64,000 nt of DNA from Holophagaceae bacterium (GTDB lineage Bacteria; Acidobacteriota; Holophagae; Holophagales; Holophagaceae), in assembly GCA_016710635.1 (NCBI GenBank), contig JADJVL010000005.1, forward strand, positions 1-64,000, read 5' to 3'. Position numbers and translations under genes: made by a program. Under the pieces are notes generated by a model. It saw only the letters and a program-made list of their open reading frames with translations, was not told the DNA's origin and ran no database searches. Shown in pieces: positions 25,675 to 35,902 of the stretch (its first letter is position 1; each line of letters starts with the position of its first letter).

Positions 25675-28044
25675 TTGGGCAAGAAAACCATGATGATCAA
25701 CGCCACGGATCCGGAAGAAATCCGGGTGGCCACCCTGATGGACGGCGTCCTGACGGACTTCGACATCGAATTCATCCACAACGAGAAGATCAAGGGCAAC
25801 ATCTACAAGGCCCGGGTGGTCCGCGTGGACCAGGCCCTGCAGGCCGCCTTCATCCACTATGGCGGCCAGAAGAACGGCTTCCTGCCCCTGGGCGAGCTGC
25901 CCCGGGACATGGTCAGCGCCGACGGGCGCCGCGGCCGCATCCAGGACATCCTTTCCCGGGACGCGGAGATCATGGTCCAGGCGGTGCGGGAGGAGCTGGG
26001 CTCCAAGGGCGCCATGATGACGGGTCAGCTGAGCCTGCCGGGCCGCTATCTGGTGCTGACGCCGGGGAATCCGGTCAACGGCATCAGCCGCAAGATCGAA
26101 AGCCGCGAGGAGCGGGAGTATTTCAAGCAGCTCATCGACGAGATGGAGATCCCGAAGGGCTTCGGCGTCATCGTCCGCACGGCGAGCATGGGCGTCACCA
26201 AGGAGGACTTCCAGCGCGATCTGGAATTCCTGCTGGACACCTGGAAGGAGGTCCAGACCCGCTACAAGCACCGGCACGGCCCCGGACTCGTCTGGCAGGA
26301 GGACGACGTCGTCACCCGCACCCTGCGGGACGGCTTCACCGCCGACGTGGAGGAGGTCACCATCGACGACCTGGACACCTTCCACCAGGCCCAGAACTTC
26401 TTCAAGCGCACCATGCCCCAGTACCTCGGCGTCCTGAAGCACCACATCGGCAAGAAGCCCCTCTTCACCAAGCACCAGACCGATGAGCAGATCGACCGCA
26501 TCTACGCCCGCAAGGTGAACCTGCCCAGCGGCGGCGCGCTCGTGCTGGACCAGACCGAGGCCCTCGTGGCCATCGACGTGAACAGCGGCAAGACCAGCGG
26601 CGAGAACCAGGAAGACACGGCCTTCAAGACCAACATGGAGGCCGCCGAGGAGGTGGCCCGCCAGTTGCGCATGCGCGACCTCGCCGGCCTCGTGGCCATC
26701 GACTTCATCGACATGAAGCGGGAAAGCCACATGAAGGCCGTCCAGGACAAGCTGGTGGACTGCCTCAAGGAGGACAAGGCCCGCATGGAGGTGGGCAAGA
26801 TCAACCGCTTCGGCGTGCTGGTGATGACCCGCCAGCGCATCCGGCCCTCCATCCACCACGTCACCCACGAGCCCTGCCCCACCTGCCAGGGCGTCGGCAA
26901 GGTCAAGAACCTGGAGGCCCTGGTCCTGAGCGTCGCGCGGCGCATCAAGTCCATGCTCAGCCGGGAAGGGATCAAGGAGATCGAGGTCAAGCTGGCCCCC
27001 GCCATCGCCATGGCCGTGCTGAACCAGAAGCGCCGGGACATCGCCGAGATGGAGGAACAGTCCGGCGCCACCGTGGTGATCCTGGCGGATCCCTCCATCG
27101 GCTACGGCGAGATGGTGGCCGCCATCGAGAAGGCCGAGGACGAGCCCGTCGAGAAGCTGCCCCGCCGCGAGTTCTCCAAGCCCGGCGATCCCGACGAGGA
27201 CACGGTGGTCCTCGGCGGCGACAGCCCCATCTCCTTCGAGAAGGCCCTGGGTGAGGACTCCAAGAAGTCCGCCGCGCCGAAGGAGGCCGCGAAGGACAAG
27301 GACGGCTTCAAGTTCGACCGCCGGGACCTCCAGCGCGCCGCCCTGGAAGAGCGAGAGCGCCTGCGGGCCCTCTTCGAGAGCGCCAAGCCCCTGGACGGCG
27401 AACCCGGCGAGGACGAGGACGCGGAAGCAGCCGCCGAAGGCGCGCCTTCAGCGAAGGGCAAGTCCCGTCGACGCGGGCGGGGCGGAAAGGGCCGCGGCGA
27501 GGCCGCGAGCGCGGCGCCGGTAGCCGCCGAAGCGGTTGCCATGACCACCGAATCCGCCGAGGCCAAGCCCGTGGCGAAGGTCCCTGAGAAGGGCGCCAAG
27601 TCCGGCGCCAAGGGCGGCAAAGCCGCCTTCGTGCCCCAGTCCACCGCCATGGCCATCGTGGCGGCCCTCGGCGCGGTGCCGCCGGATGCGCCCAAGGCTC
27701 CCGAGCCCCCGCAGCTCAGCGCGGATCAGGTGGCGTCCCTGCTGACGCCCAGTCCCCGTCCCAAGCGGCCCGGCGCAGGTTCCCCCAAGCCGGAGGCGAC
27801 CAGGCCGGAGGTCCCCAAGGCTGAACCCGCCAAGACGGACGCCTCCCCAGCGGCCGAGGCTGCGGCTCCTGCCAAGCCCGCCCGCAAGCCCAAGGCGGCG
27901 GCGGACGCTCCTGCCAAGGCCCCCGTCGCGAAACCCGCCCGGAAGCCCAAGACCTCAGAAGCTGTGTCCGAAGGCTCTGAAGCCGCGGGCAAGGCTTCGG
28001 CGAAGGCGGCCCGGCCCGCGTCCAAGGCCAAGTCCGAGGGCTGA
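25675..28044 (+). CDS. rng: Ribonuclease E/G family endoribonuclease with long C-terminal tail
   Basis: About 789 aa from the TTG at 25675, which has GGGAG five bases upstream; ATG 25690 is the alternative. An S1 domain (KGNIYKARVVRVDQALQAAFIHYGG) is followed by the catalytic centre with metal-binding Asp residues in AIDVNSGK and VAIDFIDM. The zinc-link is CPTCQGVG. After about residue 510 the protein becomes a low-complexity Ala/Lys/Pro/Glu tail of some 280 residues with an Arg-rich patch (KSRRRGRGGKGRG). This resembles the scaffold part of RNase E rather than RNase G. Likely roles are rRNA processing and mRNA decay. Confidence 0.93.
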   Translation: MGKKTMMINATDPEEIRVATLMDGVLTDFDIEFIHNEKIKGNIYKARVVRVDQALQAAFIHYGGQKNGFLPLGELPRDMVSADGRRGRIQDILSRDAEIMVQAVREELGSKGAMMTGQLSLPGRYLVLTPGNPVNGISRKIESREEREYFKQLIDEMEIPKGFGVIVRTASMGVTKEDFQRDLEFLLDTWKEVQTRYKHRHGPGLVWQEDDVVTRTLRDGFTADVEEVTIDDLDTFHQAQNFFKRTMPQYLGVLKHHIGKKPLFTKHQTDEQIDRIYARKVNLPSGGALVLDQTEALVAIDVNSGKTSGENQEDTAFKTNMEAAEEVARQLRMRDLAGLVAIDFIDMKRESHMKAVQDKLVDCLKEDKARMEVGKINRFGVLVMTRQRIRPSIHHVTHEPCPTCQGVGKVKNLEALVLSVARRIKSMLSREGIKEIEVKLAPAIAMAVLNQKRRDIAEMEEQSGATVVILADPSIGYGEMVAAIEKAEDEPVEKLPRREFSKPGDPDEDTVVLGGDSPISFEKALGEDSKKSAAPKEAAKDKDGFKFDRRDLQRAALEERERLRALFESAKPLDGEPGEDEDAEAAAEGAPSAKGKSRRRGRGGKGRGEAASAAPVAAEAVAMTTESAEAKPVAKVPEKGAKSGAKGGKAAFVPQSTAMAIVAALGAVPPDAPKAPEPPQLSADQVASLLTPSPRPKRPGAGSPKPEATRPEVPKAEPAKTDASPAAEAAAPAKPARKPKAAADAPAKAPVAKPARKPKTSEAVSEGSEAAGKASAKAARPASKAKSEG

Positions 28045-28050
28045 TCCCGG

Positions 28051-28779
28051 ATGTCCCTCTACTGGCAGGCACCCGCAGCCTCCCTGGCGACCCTGCTGGG
28101 GGGCTGGCTCGTGGTGAAGCACCTCCAGGGCAGGGCCTCCGTGATGCGGCTCCTGTCCGCGGTGGCGGCGGGCTACCTGATCTCGCTCTCCTTTGTCCGG
28201 ATCATTCCCGAAGCGCTGGAACCCGCCCATGGCGGCGAGGCCAACGCCCTCTGGGTGCTGGGGGGCTTCCTCCTCGTCCACGCCATGGAGCACGGTCCGA
28301 CCACCCACTTCCACTACGGGGAGGAGACGCACCCCGGCTCCCGCCTCAGCGGCGTCATGGCGCTGGTCGGCCTGTCCCTGCACAGCTTCATGGACGGTAT
28401 GGCCCTCGGCGCCGCCTCGGGCACGAAGAGCGGCCTCGCGCCCCTGGTCTTTGGCGGGATCCTGGTCCACCGCATCCCGGAAGGCGGCACCATCGCGTCG
28501 ATCTTCCTGTCCCGGGGCTTCGGGAGCCGCGGCGCCCTGGGCGCGGCTTTCATCCTCGCCCTGGCGGCCATCCTCGGCGCCATGGGGCAGTCGGCCCTCC
28601 ATCTGCCCGTCGGCCCACTGCTGGGCCTGACGGGTGGCCTCGGTCTCTACGTCGCCAGCTCGGACCTGCTGCCGGACGTGCAGAAGGAGATCGGCTGGAA
28701 GAGCACCCTGGGACTGCTGGTGGGCGTCGGCGCCTTCTTCCTTTCGACGCTGCTGGCTCCGCACCACCACGCCGTCTGA
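28051..28779 (+). CDS. ZIP-family divalent metal transporter
   Basis: 242 aa with about eight membrane helices. The ZIP metal-site motifs are in HSFMDGMALG and HRIPEGGTIA, and a His-rich loop (EHGPTTHFHYGEETH) faces the cytoplasm or periplasm between helices 3 and 4. It imports zinc, iron or manganese in known members; the metal here is not predictable. Starts 6 bp after the ribonuclease gene and 19 bp before lptD, so the three look co-transcribed. Confidence 0.88.
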   Translation: MSLYWQAPAASLATLLGGWLVVKHLQGRASVMRLLSAVAAGYLISLSFVRIIPEALEPAHGGEANALWVLGGFLLVHAMEHGPTTHFHYGEETHPGSRLSGVMALVGLSLHSFMDGMALGAASGTKSGLAPLVFGGILVHRIPEGGTIASIFLSRGFGSRGALGAAFILALAAILGAMGQSALHLPVGPLLGLTGGLGLYVASSDLLPDVQKEIGWKSTLGLLVGVGAFFLSTLLAPHHHAV

Positions 28780-28798
28780 GCGGACTGGTCCAGGTCCC

Positions 28799-31138
28799 AT
28801 GCCGGCTTCCCGCAACTCCCCCTTTCGAGGCCGCGGCGCGAGGGCCGCGTGGCTCGGGGGGCTCGCCTCCCTGCTCGCGGCCCAGGAACTGCCGCCCCTG
28901 CCTTCCCTGGAACGAGCGGTTCGGCCCTCCCTGGGCGAACTGCTGCCGCTGCGTCCCTTCGAGACCGACACCCTCGGCGCGGGCCGCTATCCCTTCCGGT
29001 GGCGCGGAGAAAAGGTCGAGGAGGGACCTGACCGCTGGATCCTGGAGCGGGGAGCCATCCAGAGCGATTCGCTGCTGCTCGTGGCGGACCGGATCGAATA
29101 CGAGCCGGGCACCGGCGAGATCCGGGCGGAGGGCGCCATCCGCCTCGAGGCGGAAGGGGTGCGGCTTCGCTGCGCGCGCCTGTCCATGGACTGGAAGAAG
29201 CAGGTGGGCGAAGCCTATGCCATGGAGCTGGAACTTCCGCCCAGCTGGACGCTGAAGTCCGATCGGGTCGTCTTCACGACGCTCCGGCATTGGGATTTCC
29301 AGAAGGTGGATGTCAGCCCTTGTCCCCAGGACGAACCGGGCTGGAAGGCCCACCTCGTCGAGCTGAAGCTGGATCTGGACGGCTTCGCCATCCTCCGCCA
29401 CGCCTCGGTCTGGCTCGGGCACGTACCGGTGCTCTACGTGCCCTGGGCGCCCTATCCCGCCAACACGACCCGCAGTTCGGGCCTGCTCCCGCCGATGCTG
29501 GGCTCCAGCAGCCGCCTCGGCGCCACCGTGGGCCTCTCCTACTACCAGGTGCTGGGCCCCTTCGCGGACGCCACCTTCAACCCGGAGATCCTCACCAAGG
29601 AGGGCGTGCTCTGGGGCGGAGAGGTGCGCTGGAACCCCGAGCCCACCCACCAGGGCAGCGTCCAGGGCCAGTCCATCCACCAGCAGAGCGATGGCCAGAA
29701 CCGCTACCGCTTCGGCCTGAAGGAGCTCTGGCAGCGGGAGGATGGCTGGCAGCTGACCGCGGACATCAACCAGGCCTCCGACAACCTCATGGACGCGGAT
29801 TTCGGCCATGGGTGCGCCTTCCTCGGCGGCAATCCCTTCGACAGCGCCTTCTACCTGGGCAAGAGCTTCCAGAAGGCGGCCTTCGCCATCACGGGCTCGG
29901 AGCAGCGGACCTTCTTCTCCCCCCTGGACCCCTTCTACCGCAGCGATTTTCCCGCCTCCCTCATCCGGCGCGGCCTGCCGCAGGTGGAAGCCCGCCTCTT
30001 CCCCGTGCCCATCGGTCCCCTGTACCTGGACGGCTCCGCCCGGACCAACCGCTTCTCCTACCTGCTGGACCTGGGCGACAACCCGCAGCCGGAACAGGAG
30101 CGGCCCCGCACCCGCTACGCCTGGAGCCGGGAGGACGCGGCCCTGCGGCTGGCGGGCCGGGTCGGCCAGTGGGGCCCGCTGCGGGTGGACTTCCAGACCC
30201 TCGGCCGAGCCACCCACTACGGCGGCACCCTCCTCGTGGAGGGCTTCGACTCGAGCCGGGACACCTCCGTCAACGCGGCCTTCGACCCCTTCCAGGTCGA
30301 GGGACCGGGCGCCATGCGGTTCCTGCTCTCCGGCCAGGTGAAGTTCTCCGCCCCGCCCCTGGGCCGGGACTACCCGAAATTCAAGCTCTTCGGCTGGAAC
30401 GGGGAACTCAAGCACGTGGTGGAACCCTTCATCGCCTTCAACGAGACCAGCCGCTACGGCCGGGCGGGCAAGCTGCCCCGCTTCGACGAACTGGACGCCC
30501 GGCCCGGCGTGGACGGCAGCGCCAGCGGGGAGCAGAGCATCGAACTGGGGCTCAAGCAGCACTTCCTGGCCCGGTCCCTCCCCGGCAGACCCTTCCTGGA
30601 CCTCATCCGCTGGCGCATCGGCACCCGGTATCACTTCCGGCCCGTGCTGCTGTCCGATGGCCGCTACCAGAAGGGCTGGAGCAGCGTGGAGAGCGACCTG
30701 GACATCGAGCCCGACGAGGCCTTCCGGATCTCCTTCCGCCGGAGCGCGGACCTGGTGGATGGCGGCGCCGACAGCGCCATCAGCGCCGAACTGAAAGGGA
30801 AGGACGGCTCGAACCTGAGCCTTGCCTTCTTCTCCACCGGCATCAACCGCTTCCTCGTGCGGCAGAAGGGGATCCAGGTCGGCGGCCTGCAGCGCCTCTG
30901 GGACGACCGCTTCCGCCTGGAGTTCAACGCGACCTACGACTACTACCTCAAGGACTTCTCCAACAGCCAGGTGGGGCTGGCCTGGGTCACGCCCTGCGTC
31001 TCCACCCTGTTCCGGTTCACCCATCTCTACCGGCCTCCGGGCACCACGAGTCCCGGGGGCAAGCTGGTCAAGGAGGACCGCCTGGACATCGTCCTGACCC
31101 TGCGCGGCCTGGGGGACCTCTTCACCTGGCGGCAGTGA
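28799..31138 (+). CDS. lptD: LPS-assembly outer-membrane protein LptD
   Basis: 779 aa. The N-terminal signal-like stretch ends at LLAAQE (about residue 29). An OstA/LptA-like jellyroll follows, with DRIEYEPGTGEIRAEG and GVRLRCARLSMDWKKQ. The family motif LYVPWAPYPANTTRSSGLLPP marks the start of the C-terminal barrel with alternating beta strands to the end. LptD inserts lipopolysaccharide in the outer leaflet, so the organism has a typical diderm envelope. kdsB and gmhB elsewhere in the window fit this. Confidence 0.92.
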   Translation: MPASRNSPFRGRGARAAWLGGLASLLAAQELPPLPSLERAVRPSLGELLPLRPFETDTLGAGRYPFRWRGEKVEEGPDRWILERGAIQSDSLLLVADRIEYEPGTGEIRAEGAIRLEAEGVRLRCARLSMDWKKQVGEAYAMELELPPSWTLKSDRVVFTTLRHWDFQKVDVSPCPQDEPGWKAHLVELKLDLDGFAILRHASVWLGHVPVLYVPWAPYPANTTRSSGLLPPMLGSSSRLGATVGLSYYQVLGPFADATFNPEILTKEGVLWGGEVRWNPEPTHQGSVQGQSIHQQSDGQNRYRFGLKELWQREDGWQLTADINQASDNLMDADFGHGCAFLGGNPFDSAFYLGKSFQKAAFAITGSEQRTFFSPLDPFYRSDFPASLIRRGLPQVEARLFPVPIGPLYLDGSARTNRFSYLLDLGDNPQPEQERPRTRYAWSREDAALRLAGRVGQWGPLRVDFQTLGRATHYGGTLLVEGFDSSRDTSVNAAFDPFQVEGPGAMRFLLSGQVKFSAPPLGRDYPKFKLFGWNGELKHVVEPFIAFNETSRYGRAGKLPRFDELDARPGVDGSASGEQSIELGLKQHFLARSLPGRPFLDLIRWRIGTRYHFRPVLLSDGRYQKGWSSVESDLDIEPDEAFRISFRRSADLVDGGADSAISAELKGKDGSNLSLAFFSTGINRFLVRQKGIQVGGLQRLWDDRFRLEFNATYDYYLKDFSNSQVGLAWVTPCVSTLFRFTHLYRPPGTTSPGGKLVKEDRLDIVLTLRGLGDLFTWRQ

Positions 31139-31183
31139 GGGGAACCGGGTGGGGCAGTTCCTGGCGGAACACCGCTCGGATTC

Positions 31184-31247
31184 AAACTTCCTGCGGGTCC
31201 CGGCTTCGCCGCGCTCGCGCGCGCATCGCCACCCGCGACGGAAGTTT
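31184..31247. terminator. Large inverted repeat between convergent lptD and the GGDEF gene
   Basis: AAACTTCC and GCGGGT on the left pair with ACCCGC and GGAAGTTT on the right, with small bulges. An inner CGGC-TTCG-CCG tetraloop hairpin lies between them. The structure reaches the stop codon of the GGDEF gene and lies 45 bp after lptD. Position between tail-to-tail genes suggests a bidirectional terminator. Confidence 0.55.
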
Positions 31248-32626
31248 CAGATGGCGATGGAGGCGCGCGGGTCCCGGCGCTCCAGGCCGGCCTCGGCGGC
31301 CACGACGCAGTTCCGGCCGCGGTGCTTGGCGGCGTACAGGGCCTGATCGACGGCCGTGAAGAAGGCCGCCGGATCGTTGTCCACGGGAAAGCCCGCACCG
31401 AAGCTCATAGAGGGGAAGACGGACTGCCCGGTCTCCAGCAGGATGGGCTCCTCGTCGATGGCGCGGCGGAGCTTCTCGGCCACCTCCGCGCCGGCCTTGA
31501 GGGTCGTCTCCGGGAGCAGCACGGCGAATTCCTCGCCGCCGATGCGGAAGGCGAGGTCCGAGCGGCGGAGCGTACGGCGGAACCGCGCGGCCAGGGTCTC
31601 CAGGACCTTGTCCCCGACCATGTGGCCGAAGCGGTCGTTGATGAGCTTGAAGTGGTCCACGTCCCCCAGGAGCAGGACGAAGCCGCGTTTGTGGCGCTCC
31701 CACTGGTTCAGGTGATGTTCGAGGTTCTGGCTGAAGGAGCGGCGGTTGAGCAGGCCGGTCAAGGGATCGGTGAGCACCTCGTCCCGGAGGGAGGCGGCTT
31801 CGATCTCCAGCAGTACGCGTTGCTCCTTGAGGCCCTGGAGGTGCCGTTCGAACTCCCGCTGGACCGCGCGGCCATGGCGCCATTCAAGGCCCCGGCGGCA
31901 GGCGTGGAGCAGGAACGGCGCGGACAGGGGCAGGGTCAGCCATTCCGCGGCGCCGGCGAGCAGGATGCGGCGCTGGGCAGATTCCTCGGGGTGGGGTCCG
32001 AGCACGACGGGGTAGCTGTCCGGTGCGGCCTTGCGCAGGGCCTCGATGCGGGGGATCACCGAGAGAGGATCCCTGCCGAGGCCGAGAATCACGATGGAGG
32101 CGCCCAGCTCCTGCCGCCGGGCCAGCAGATCCTTGCCCGCGCAGGTGTGCAGCTCGAACTGGAAGTGGCCGAGGAGCTCCCGGACGTGTCCCGTCTCTCC
32201 GGAGGGCAGGCCGGTGGCGAGGACGGGGGTGAGGCTGGCTTCCACGGGGCGTGTCACCCCGCCCAGGGCTGGCCCCAGCAGGTCCATCAGCACCTGGATT
32301 CCGGCGTCCGCGAGGAGGTGCCCATCGGCCCCGGCCTGCTGAAGTTCCGCCAATTCCCCTTCGCCGGGTTCGCTCCGGTGGATCAGGTAGATGGGGAGGT
32401 TCTGGAAGAGCATCCGGGTCTCGCCTCGAAGCAGGGCGCAGAAGCGGAGGCCGTCCATGGGATCGCCATGGCGGTCCACCAGGATCACCTGGGCCGAGCT
32501 CCAGGCTTCGCCGGCCAGGGCGCTCAGGGGATCCGGCACGTGCAGCACACGATGCCCGCGGCCTTCGAAGGCGGTGCGCAGGCGGTCCACAAGCGTCTCT
32601 TGGGCCGTGACGGCTAGGATGTCCAT
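31247..32626 (-). CDS. Diguanylate cyclase with receiver-like N terminus
   Basis: 459 aa. Residues 1-120 and about 130-250 resemble two receiver folds, but neither shows a full acidic pocket (the first has VDRHGDPMDG, the second ILGLGRDP), so phosphorylation is doubtful. A short coiled coil leads to the GGDEF domain, which is complete: DPLTGLLNRRSF, GDVDHFKLINDRFGH and RIGGEEFAVLLPE. The inhibitory I-site RRSD sits five residues before GGEEF. It should make c-di-GMP with product inhibition. Confidence 0.9.
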   Translation of the reverse strand: MDILAVTAQETLVDRLRTAFEGRGHRVLHVPDPLSALAGEAWSSAQVILVDRHGDPMDGLRFCALLRGETRMLFQNLPIYLIHRSEPGEGELAELQQAGADGHLLADAGIQVLMDLLGPALGGVTRPVEASLTPVLATGLPSGETGHVRELLGHFQFELHTCAGKDLLARRQELGASIVILGLGRDPLSVIPRIEALRKAAPDSYPVVLGPHPEESAQRRILLAGAAEWLTLPLSAPFLLHACRRGLEWRHGRAVQREFERHLQGLKEQRVLLEIEAASLRDEVLTDPLTGLLNRRSFSQNLEHHLNQWERHKRGFVLLLGDVDHFKLINDRFGHMVGDKVLETLAARFRRTLRRSDLAFRIGGEEFAVLLPETTLKAGAEVAEKLRRAIDEEPILLETGQSVFPSMSFGAGFPVDNDPAAFFTAVDQALYAAKHRGRNCVVAAEAGLERRDPRASIAI

Positions 32627-32798
32627 GGGATGGGATTATCTCGCGCTCAGGATAGCCGCGTTCACCCTTATTTACGCGGGGAACCCAAGGTCTGGATGAA
32701 CTCCCGGCGCATCTGGCCGAAAGGTTGGATTTAGGTCGTGGCCGACACCAGGGACCGATACGGATAGCCCGGAACAGTGCGGGCCGCCCCGTCGGCTC

Positions 32799-33938
32799 CT
32801 AGGTTTTGTAGACGCGCGCCATCCGCCGGTGCAGGCCGCAGGTCAATTCGTACGGGATGGTCCCCAGTAGCTGGGCGCTGCGTTCGATGGAATTGGGATG
32901 GGCCGGGTCCGCGCTGAACAACGTCATGGGATCGCCGGCCTGGAGGTCCACCTCCGGTGGCAGGGCCACGGTGAGGTAGTCCATGGAAACCCGTCCCACC
33001 ACCGGGTAGAACCGGCCCTGGAAGCCCGCCACTGCGCGGTTGCCCAGATCCCGGCGGTACCCGTCGGCGTAGCCGCAGCCGAGGGTCGCGATCTTCAGGG
33101 TGTGGGGCGCCACGAAGATGCGGCCGTAGCCCACAGTGGTTCCGGCGGGCACGGTCTTCACCCGCGCCACTTCGGCGATCAGGCTGAGGGCGGGCTCGAG
33201 GCCGAGGGAGCGGCCTTCCGGCAGCACCGTGAGGCCGTAGAGGGCGAGCCCGGGCCGGGCGTGGGTGTCGCCGTCCAGCAACCCCTTCACGCAGGCATCG
33301 CTGTTCCCGTGGTGGACCTGGGAGAAGGCCAGCCCGGCGTCCTTCAGCTGGGCGAGGCAGGCCTGGAAGGTGGCCCGCTGCCGATCTGCGAAACCCCGGT
33401 CGGGATCGTCGCTGGTGGCGAAATGGCCCATGACCCCGTCGATCCAGGGCGCGAGCCGCAGCAGGCCTTCCAGGCAGGGGCCGAGTTCGGCGGGCAGGAA
33501 GCCGAAGCGCCCCATGCCCGTGTCCAGCTTGAGGTGCAGGGAGACCGGATGCTCCGGCAGGAGCCGCGCGTAATCCTCCAGGTTTTCCGGCCCTACCAGC
33601 GCCACGGTGAGTTTGTGGGCCGAGGCGAGGGTCAGGGCTTCCGGACGCAGGCCTCCGAGCACGAGGACCGGCGCGCGCACGCCGCCCTCGCGAAGCTCCA
33701 GGGCCTCCTCGAGGCTGGAGACGCAGAGCCCGGCGGCGCCGGAGGCCTCCAGGGCCCGGGACACGGGCACGGCGCCGTGGCCGTAGGCATTGGCCTTCAC
33801 CACCGCGAGAATGCCCCGGTCCTCCACCGCGGCATGGAGCCGGCGGAGGTTGCCCGCGATGCGGCCGAGGTCGATCTCGCCCCTGAGGGCCCGGCCTTCG
33901 GGGCGGGCCCTCAGGGGCGCGAGGGTCTCAGGGACCAT
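32799..33938 (-). CDS. alr: Alanine racemase
   Basis: 379 aa. The PLP-binding Lys48 lies in AVVKANAYGHG, and the second catalytic Tyr region is in VGYGRIFVAP. The C-terminal domain has GRVSMDYLTVALP. Makes D-alanine for peptidoglycan. The stop of trxB lies 7 bp upstream, so alr is probably downstream in one unit with trxB. Confidence 0.95.
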   Translation of the reverse strand: MVPETLAPLRARPEGRALRGEIDLGRIAGNLRRLHAAVEDRGILAVVKANAYGHGAVPVSRALEASGAAGLCVSSLEEALELREGGVRAPVLVLGGLRPEALTLASAHKLTVALVGPENLEDYARLLPEHPVSLHLKLDTGMGRFGFLPAELGPCLEGLLRLAPWIDGVMGHFATSDDPDRGFADRQRATFQACLAQLKDAGLAFSQVHHGNSDACVKGLLDGDTHARPGLALYGLTVLPEGRSLGLEPALSLIAEVARVKTVPAGTTVGYGRIFVAPHTLKIATLGCGYADGYRRDLGNRAVAGFQGRFYPVVGRVSMDYLTVALPPEVDLQAGDPMTLFSADPAHPNSIERSAQLLGTIPYELTCGLHRRMARVYKT

Positions 33939-33945
33939 GGATCGC

Positions 33946-34914
33946 TCAGTCCGCCAGGCCCTGGGCGGCCAGCCACCGCTCGGCGTCGATGGCCGCCATG
34001 CAGCCGGAACCCGCGGCGGTCACCGCCTGCCGGTACACGTGGTCCTGGACGTCGCCGCAGGCGAAGACCCCTTCGATCGGAGTCCGGCTGGAGCCCGCCT
34101 CCACCTGGAGGTAGCCGGATTCATCCATCGGGAGCTGGCCTGCGAAGAGCGAGGTGTTGGGCTGGTGGCCGATGGCCACGAAGAGGCCGTCCACCTTCAG
34201 CTCCGAGGCCGACCCGTCCACGGTGTCCTTCAGGACGAGGGCCCGGATCTTTTCGACCTTTTCGCCCATGGGCGTCTCCACCGTGGCGGTGAGCACGTCC
34301 TCCACGCCCTTGTTCCAGTGGAAGACGATCTTTTCGTTCTTCAGGGCGCGCTCCTGCATGGCCTTGCTGGCCCGCAGCTTGTCGCGGCGGTGGATGAGGT
34401 TCACCTTCGTGGCGAACTTGGTGAGGTAGGTCGCTTCCTCGATGGCCGTGTCGCCGCCGCCCACCACGGCGATCTCCTTGCCGCGGAAGAAGAAACCGTC
34501 GCAGGTGGCGCAGGCGCTGACGCCGCCGCCGCTCATGGAGAGCTGCTGGTCCTTGCCGATGCCGAGCCACTTGGCGCTCGCGCCGGTGGCGATGATCACC
34601 GCGTCGGCGGTGTACTCGCCGCGGTCCGTGGTCACCTTGAAGGGCCGCGCGCCCAGCTCCGCCTTGGTGACGGTCTCGGACTTGATGGTGGTGCCGAAGC
34701 GCAGCACCTGCTCCCGCATCTCATCCATGAGGGCTGGGCCCAGGATGCCGGCGCGGAAGCCCGGGTAGTTCTCCACCTCGGTGGTGATGGTGAGCTGGCC
34801 GCCGGGCTGGGCGCCTTCGAAGACGAGGGGCGCGAGGTTCGCGCGGGAGGCATAGAGGGCCGCGGTGTAGCCCGCGGGACCGGTGCCAATGATGATGACC
34901 TTGTGGTGGCTCAC
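33946..34914 (-). CDS. trxB: Thioredoxin reductase
   Basis: 322 aa. FAD motif GTGPAGYTAALYASRA, redox-active CATCDG, the NADPH motif VVGGGDTAIEEATYL and the C-terminal FACGDVQDHVYRQAVTAAGSG. Reduces thioredoxin with NADPH. Two genes on the same strand, kdsB upstream and alr downstream, are close but functionally unrelated. Confidence 0.96.
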   Translation of the reverse strand: MSHHKVIIIGTGPAGYTAALYASRANLAPLVFEGAQPGGQLTITTEVENYPGFRAGILGPALMDEMREQVLRFGTTIKSETVTKAELGARPFKVTTDRGEYTADAVIIATGASAKWLGIGKDQQLSMSGGGVSACATCDGFFFRGKEIAVVGGGDTAIEEATYLTKFATKVNLIHRRDKLRASKAMQERALKNEKIVFHWNKGVEDVLTATVETPMGEKVEKIRALVLKDTVDGSASELKVDGLFVAIGHQPNTSLFAGQLPMDESGYLQVEAGSSRTPIEGVFACGDVQDHVYRQAVTAAGSGCMAAIDAERWLAAQGLAD

Positions 34915-34968
34915 GCGCGTTCCTCTGTCAAAGGGCCGGGCGCCGTCGGGCCCGAACCCCCCATGGTA

Positions 34969-35763
34969 TCAAGCCAGCCCTCGCACCCGTAGCAGGGCTT
35001 CCACCGGCGCGACGTCCGCGGGCACGTCCACCCCCAGGCTCAGGTGGGGCGTGCGGGCCACGCCGATGGGGATGCCCGCCGCCAGGGCGCGGAGCTGCTC
35101 CAGCATCTCGGTCTGCTCGAGGGGGTGGGGCGGCAGCCGTGTGAAGGCCCGCAGGGTGTCCGGCCGGTAGGCGTAGAGGCCCAGGTGGCGGTGGAAGAGG
35201 GCCAGCTGTTCCGGCGCCATCCAGGGCCGGAAGTCCGCCTCGAAGATCGCGGAGTTCCGGACGTAGGGGATGGGACTGCGGCTGAAGTAGAGGGCCCGCT
35301 GGCGGTCGTCCACCACCACCTTCACGGCGTTGGGGTTGAAGAGTTCGTCGGCGTTGGCGAAGGGGCAGGCGGCGGTGCCCATGGGCAGGTCGGGCTGTTC
35401 CGCCATCAGGGCCACAAGGCTCGCAACGGTCTCCGGGTGCATGGCGGGTTCGTCGCCCTGGATGTTCAGGACGCAGTCGAAGGTTTCGGCCCCCTCCCGG
35501 AGCAGGGCGTCCAGGGCCGCGGCGGTGCGGTCCGTGCCTGAGGGCAGGTCGGGATCCGTCATCACGGCGGTGCCGCCGAACCCGCGCACCGCCGCCGCGA
35601 TGCGCTCGTCGTCCGTGGCGACCACCACCAGATCAACACCGGCGGCCCGGGAGGCCGCCTCGAAGACCCTCTGGATCATGGGCTTCCCAACGATGGGGGC
35701 GAGGGGCTTGCCGGGAAAGCGGGTGGCCTGGAAGCGGGAGGGCAGGACGGCGAGGGTGCGCAT
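34969..35763 (-). CDS. kdsB: 3-deoxy-manno-octulosonate cytidylyltransferase
   Basis: 264 aa. The nucleotidyltransferase start LPSRFQATRFPGKPLAPIVGKPMI is typical, with NIQGDEPAMHP and the YFSRSPIPYVR block of KdsB. It activates KDO as CMP-KDO for the LPS inner core. The ATG at 35763 is directly at the divergent gap shared with fabH. Confidence 0.95.
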   Translation of the reverse strand: MRTLAVLPSRFQATRFPGKPLAPIVGKPMIQRVFEAASRAAGVDLVVVATDDERIAAAVRGFGGTAVMTDPDLPSGTDRTAAALDALLREGAETFDCVLNIQGDEPAMHPETVASLVALMAEQPDLPMGTAACPFANADELFNPNAVKVVVDDRQRALYFSRSPIPYVRNSAIFEADFRPWMAPEQLALFHRHLGLYAYRPDTLRAFTRLPPHPLEQTEMLEQLRALAAGIPIGVARTPHLSLGVDVPADVAPVEALLRVRGLA

Positions 35764-35902
35764 GCGTTCAGGCTACCGGCTCCAGGCTTCGGGCTTCATG
35801 GTCGAATTGCCACCTTCTCCAGACCGAAATGCTCCCGAAGGGTCGCAGGAACCAGACCCGTCCAGGCCCCCAGGCGTCCCCGCGCCCCGCGGCCCTCGGC
35901 CT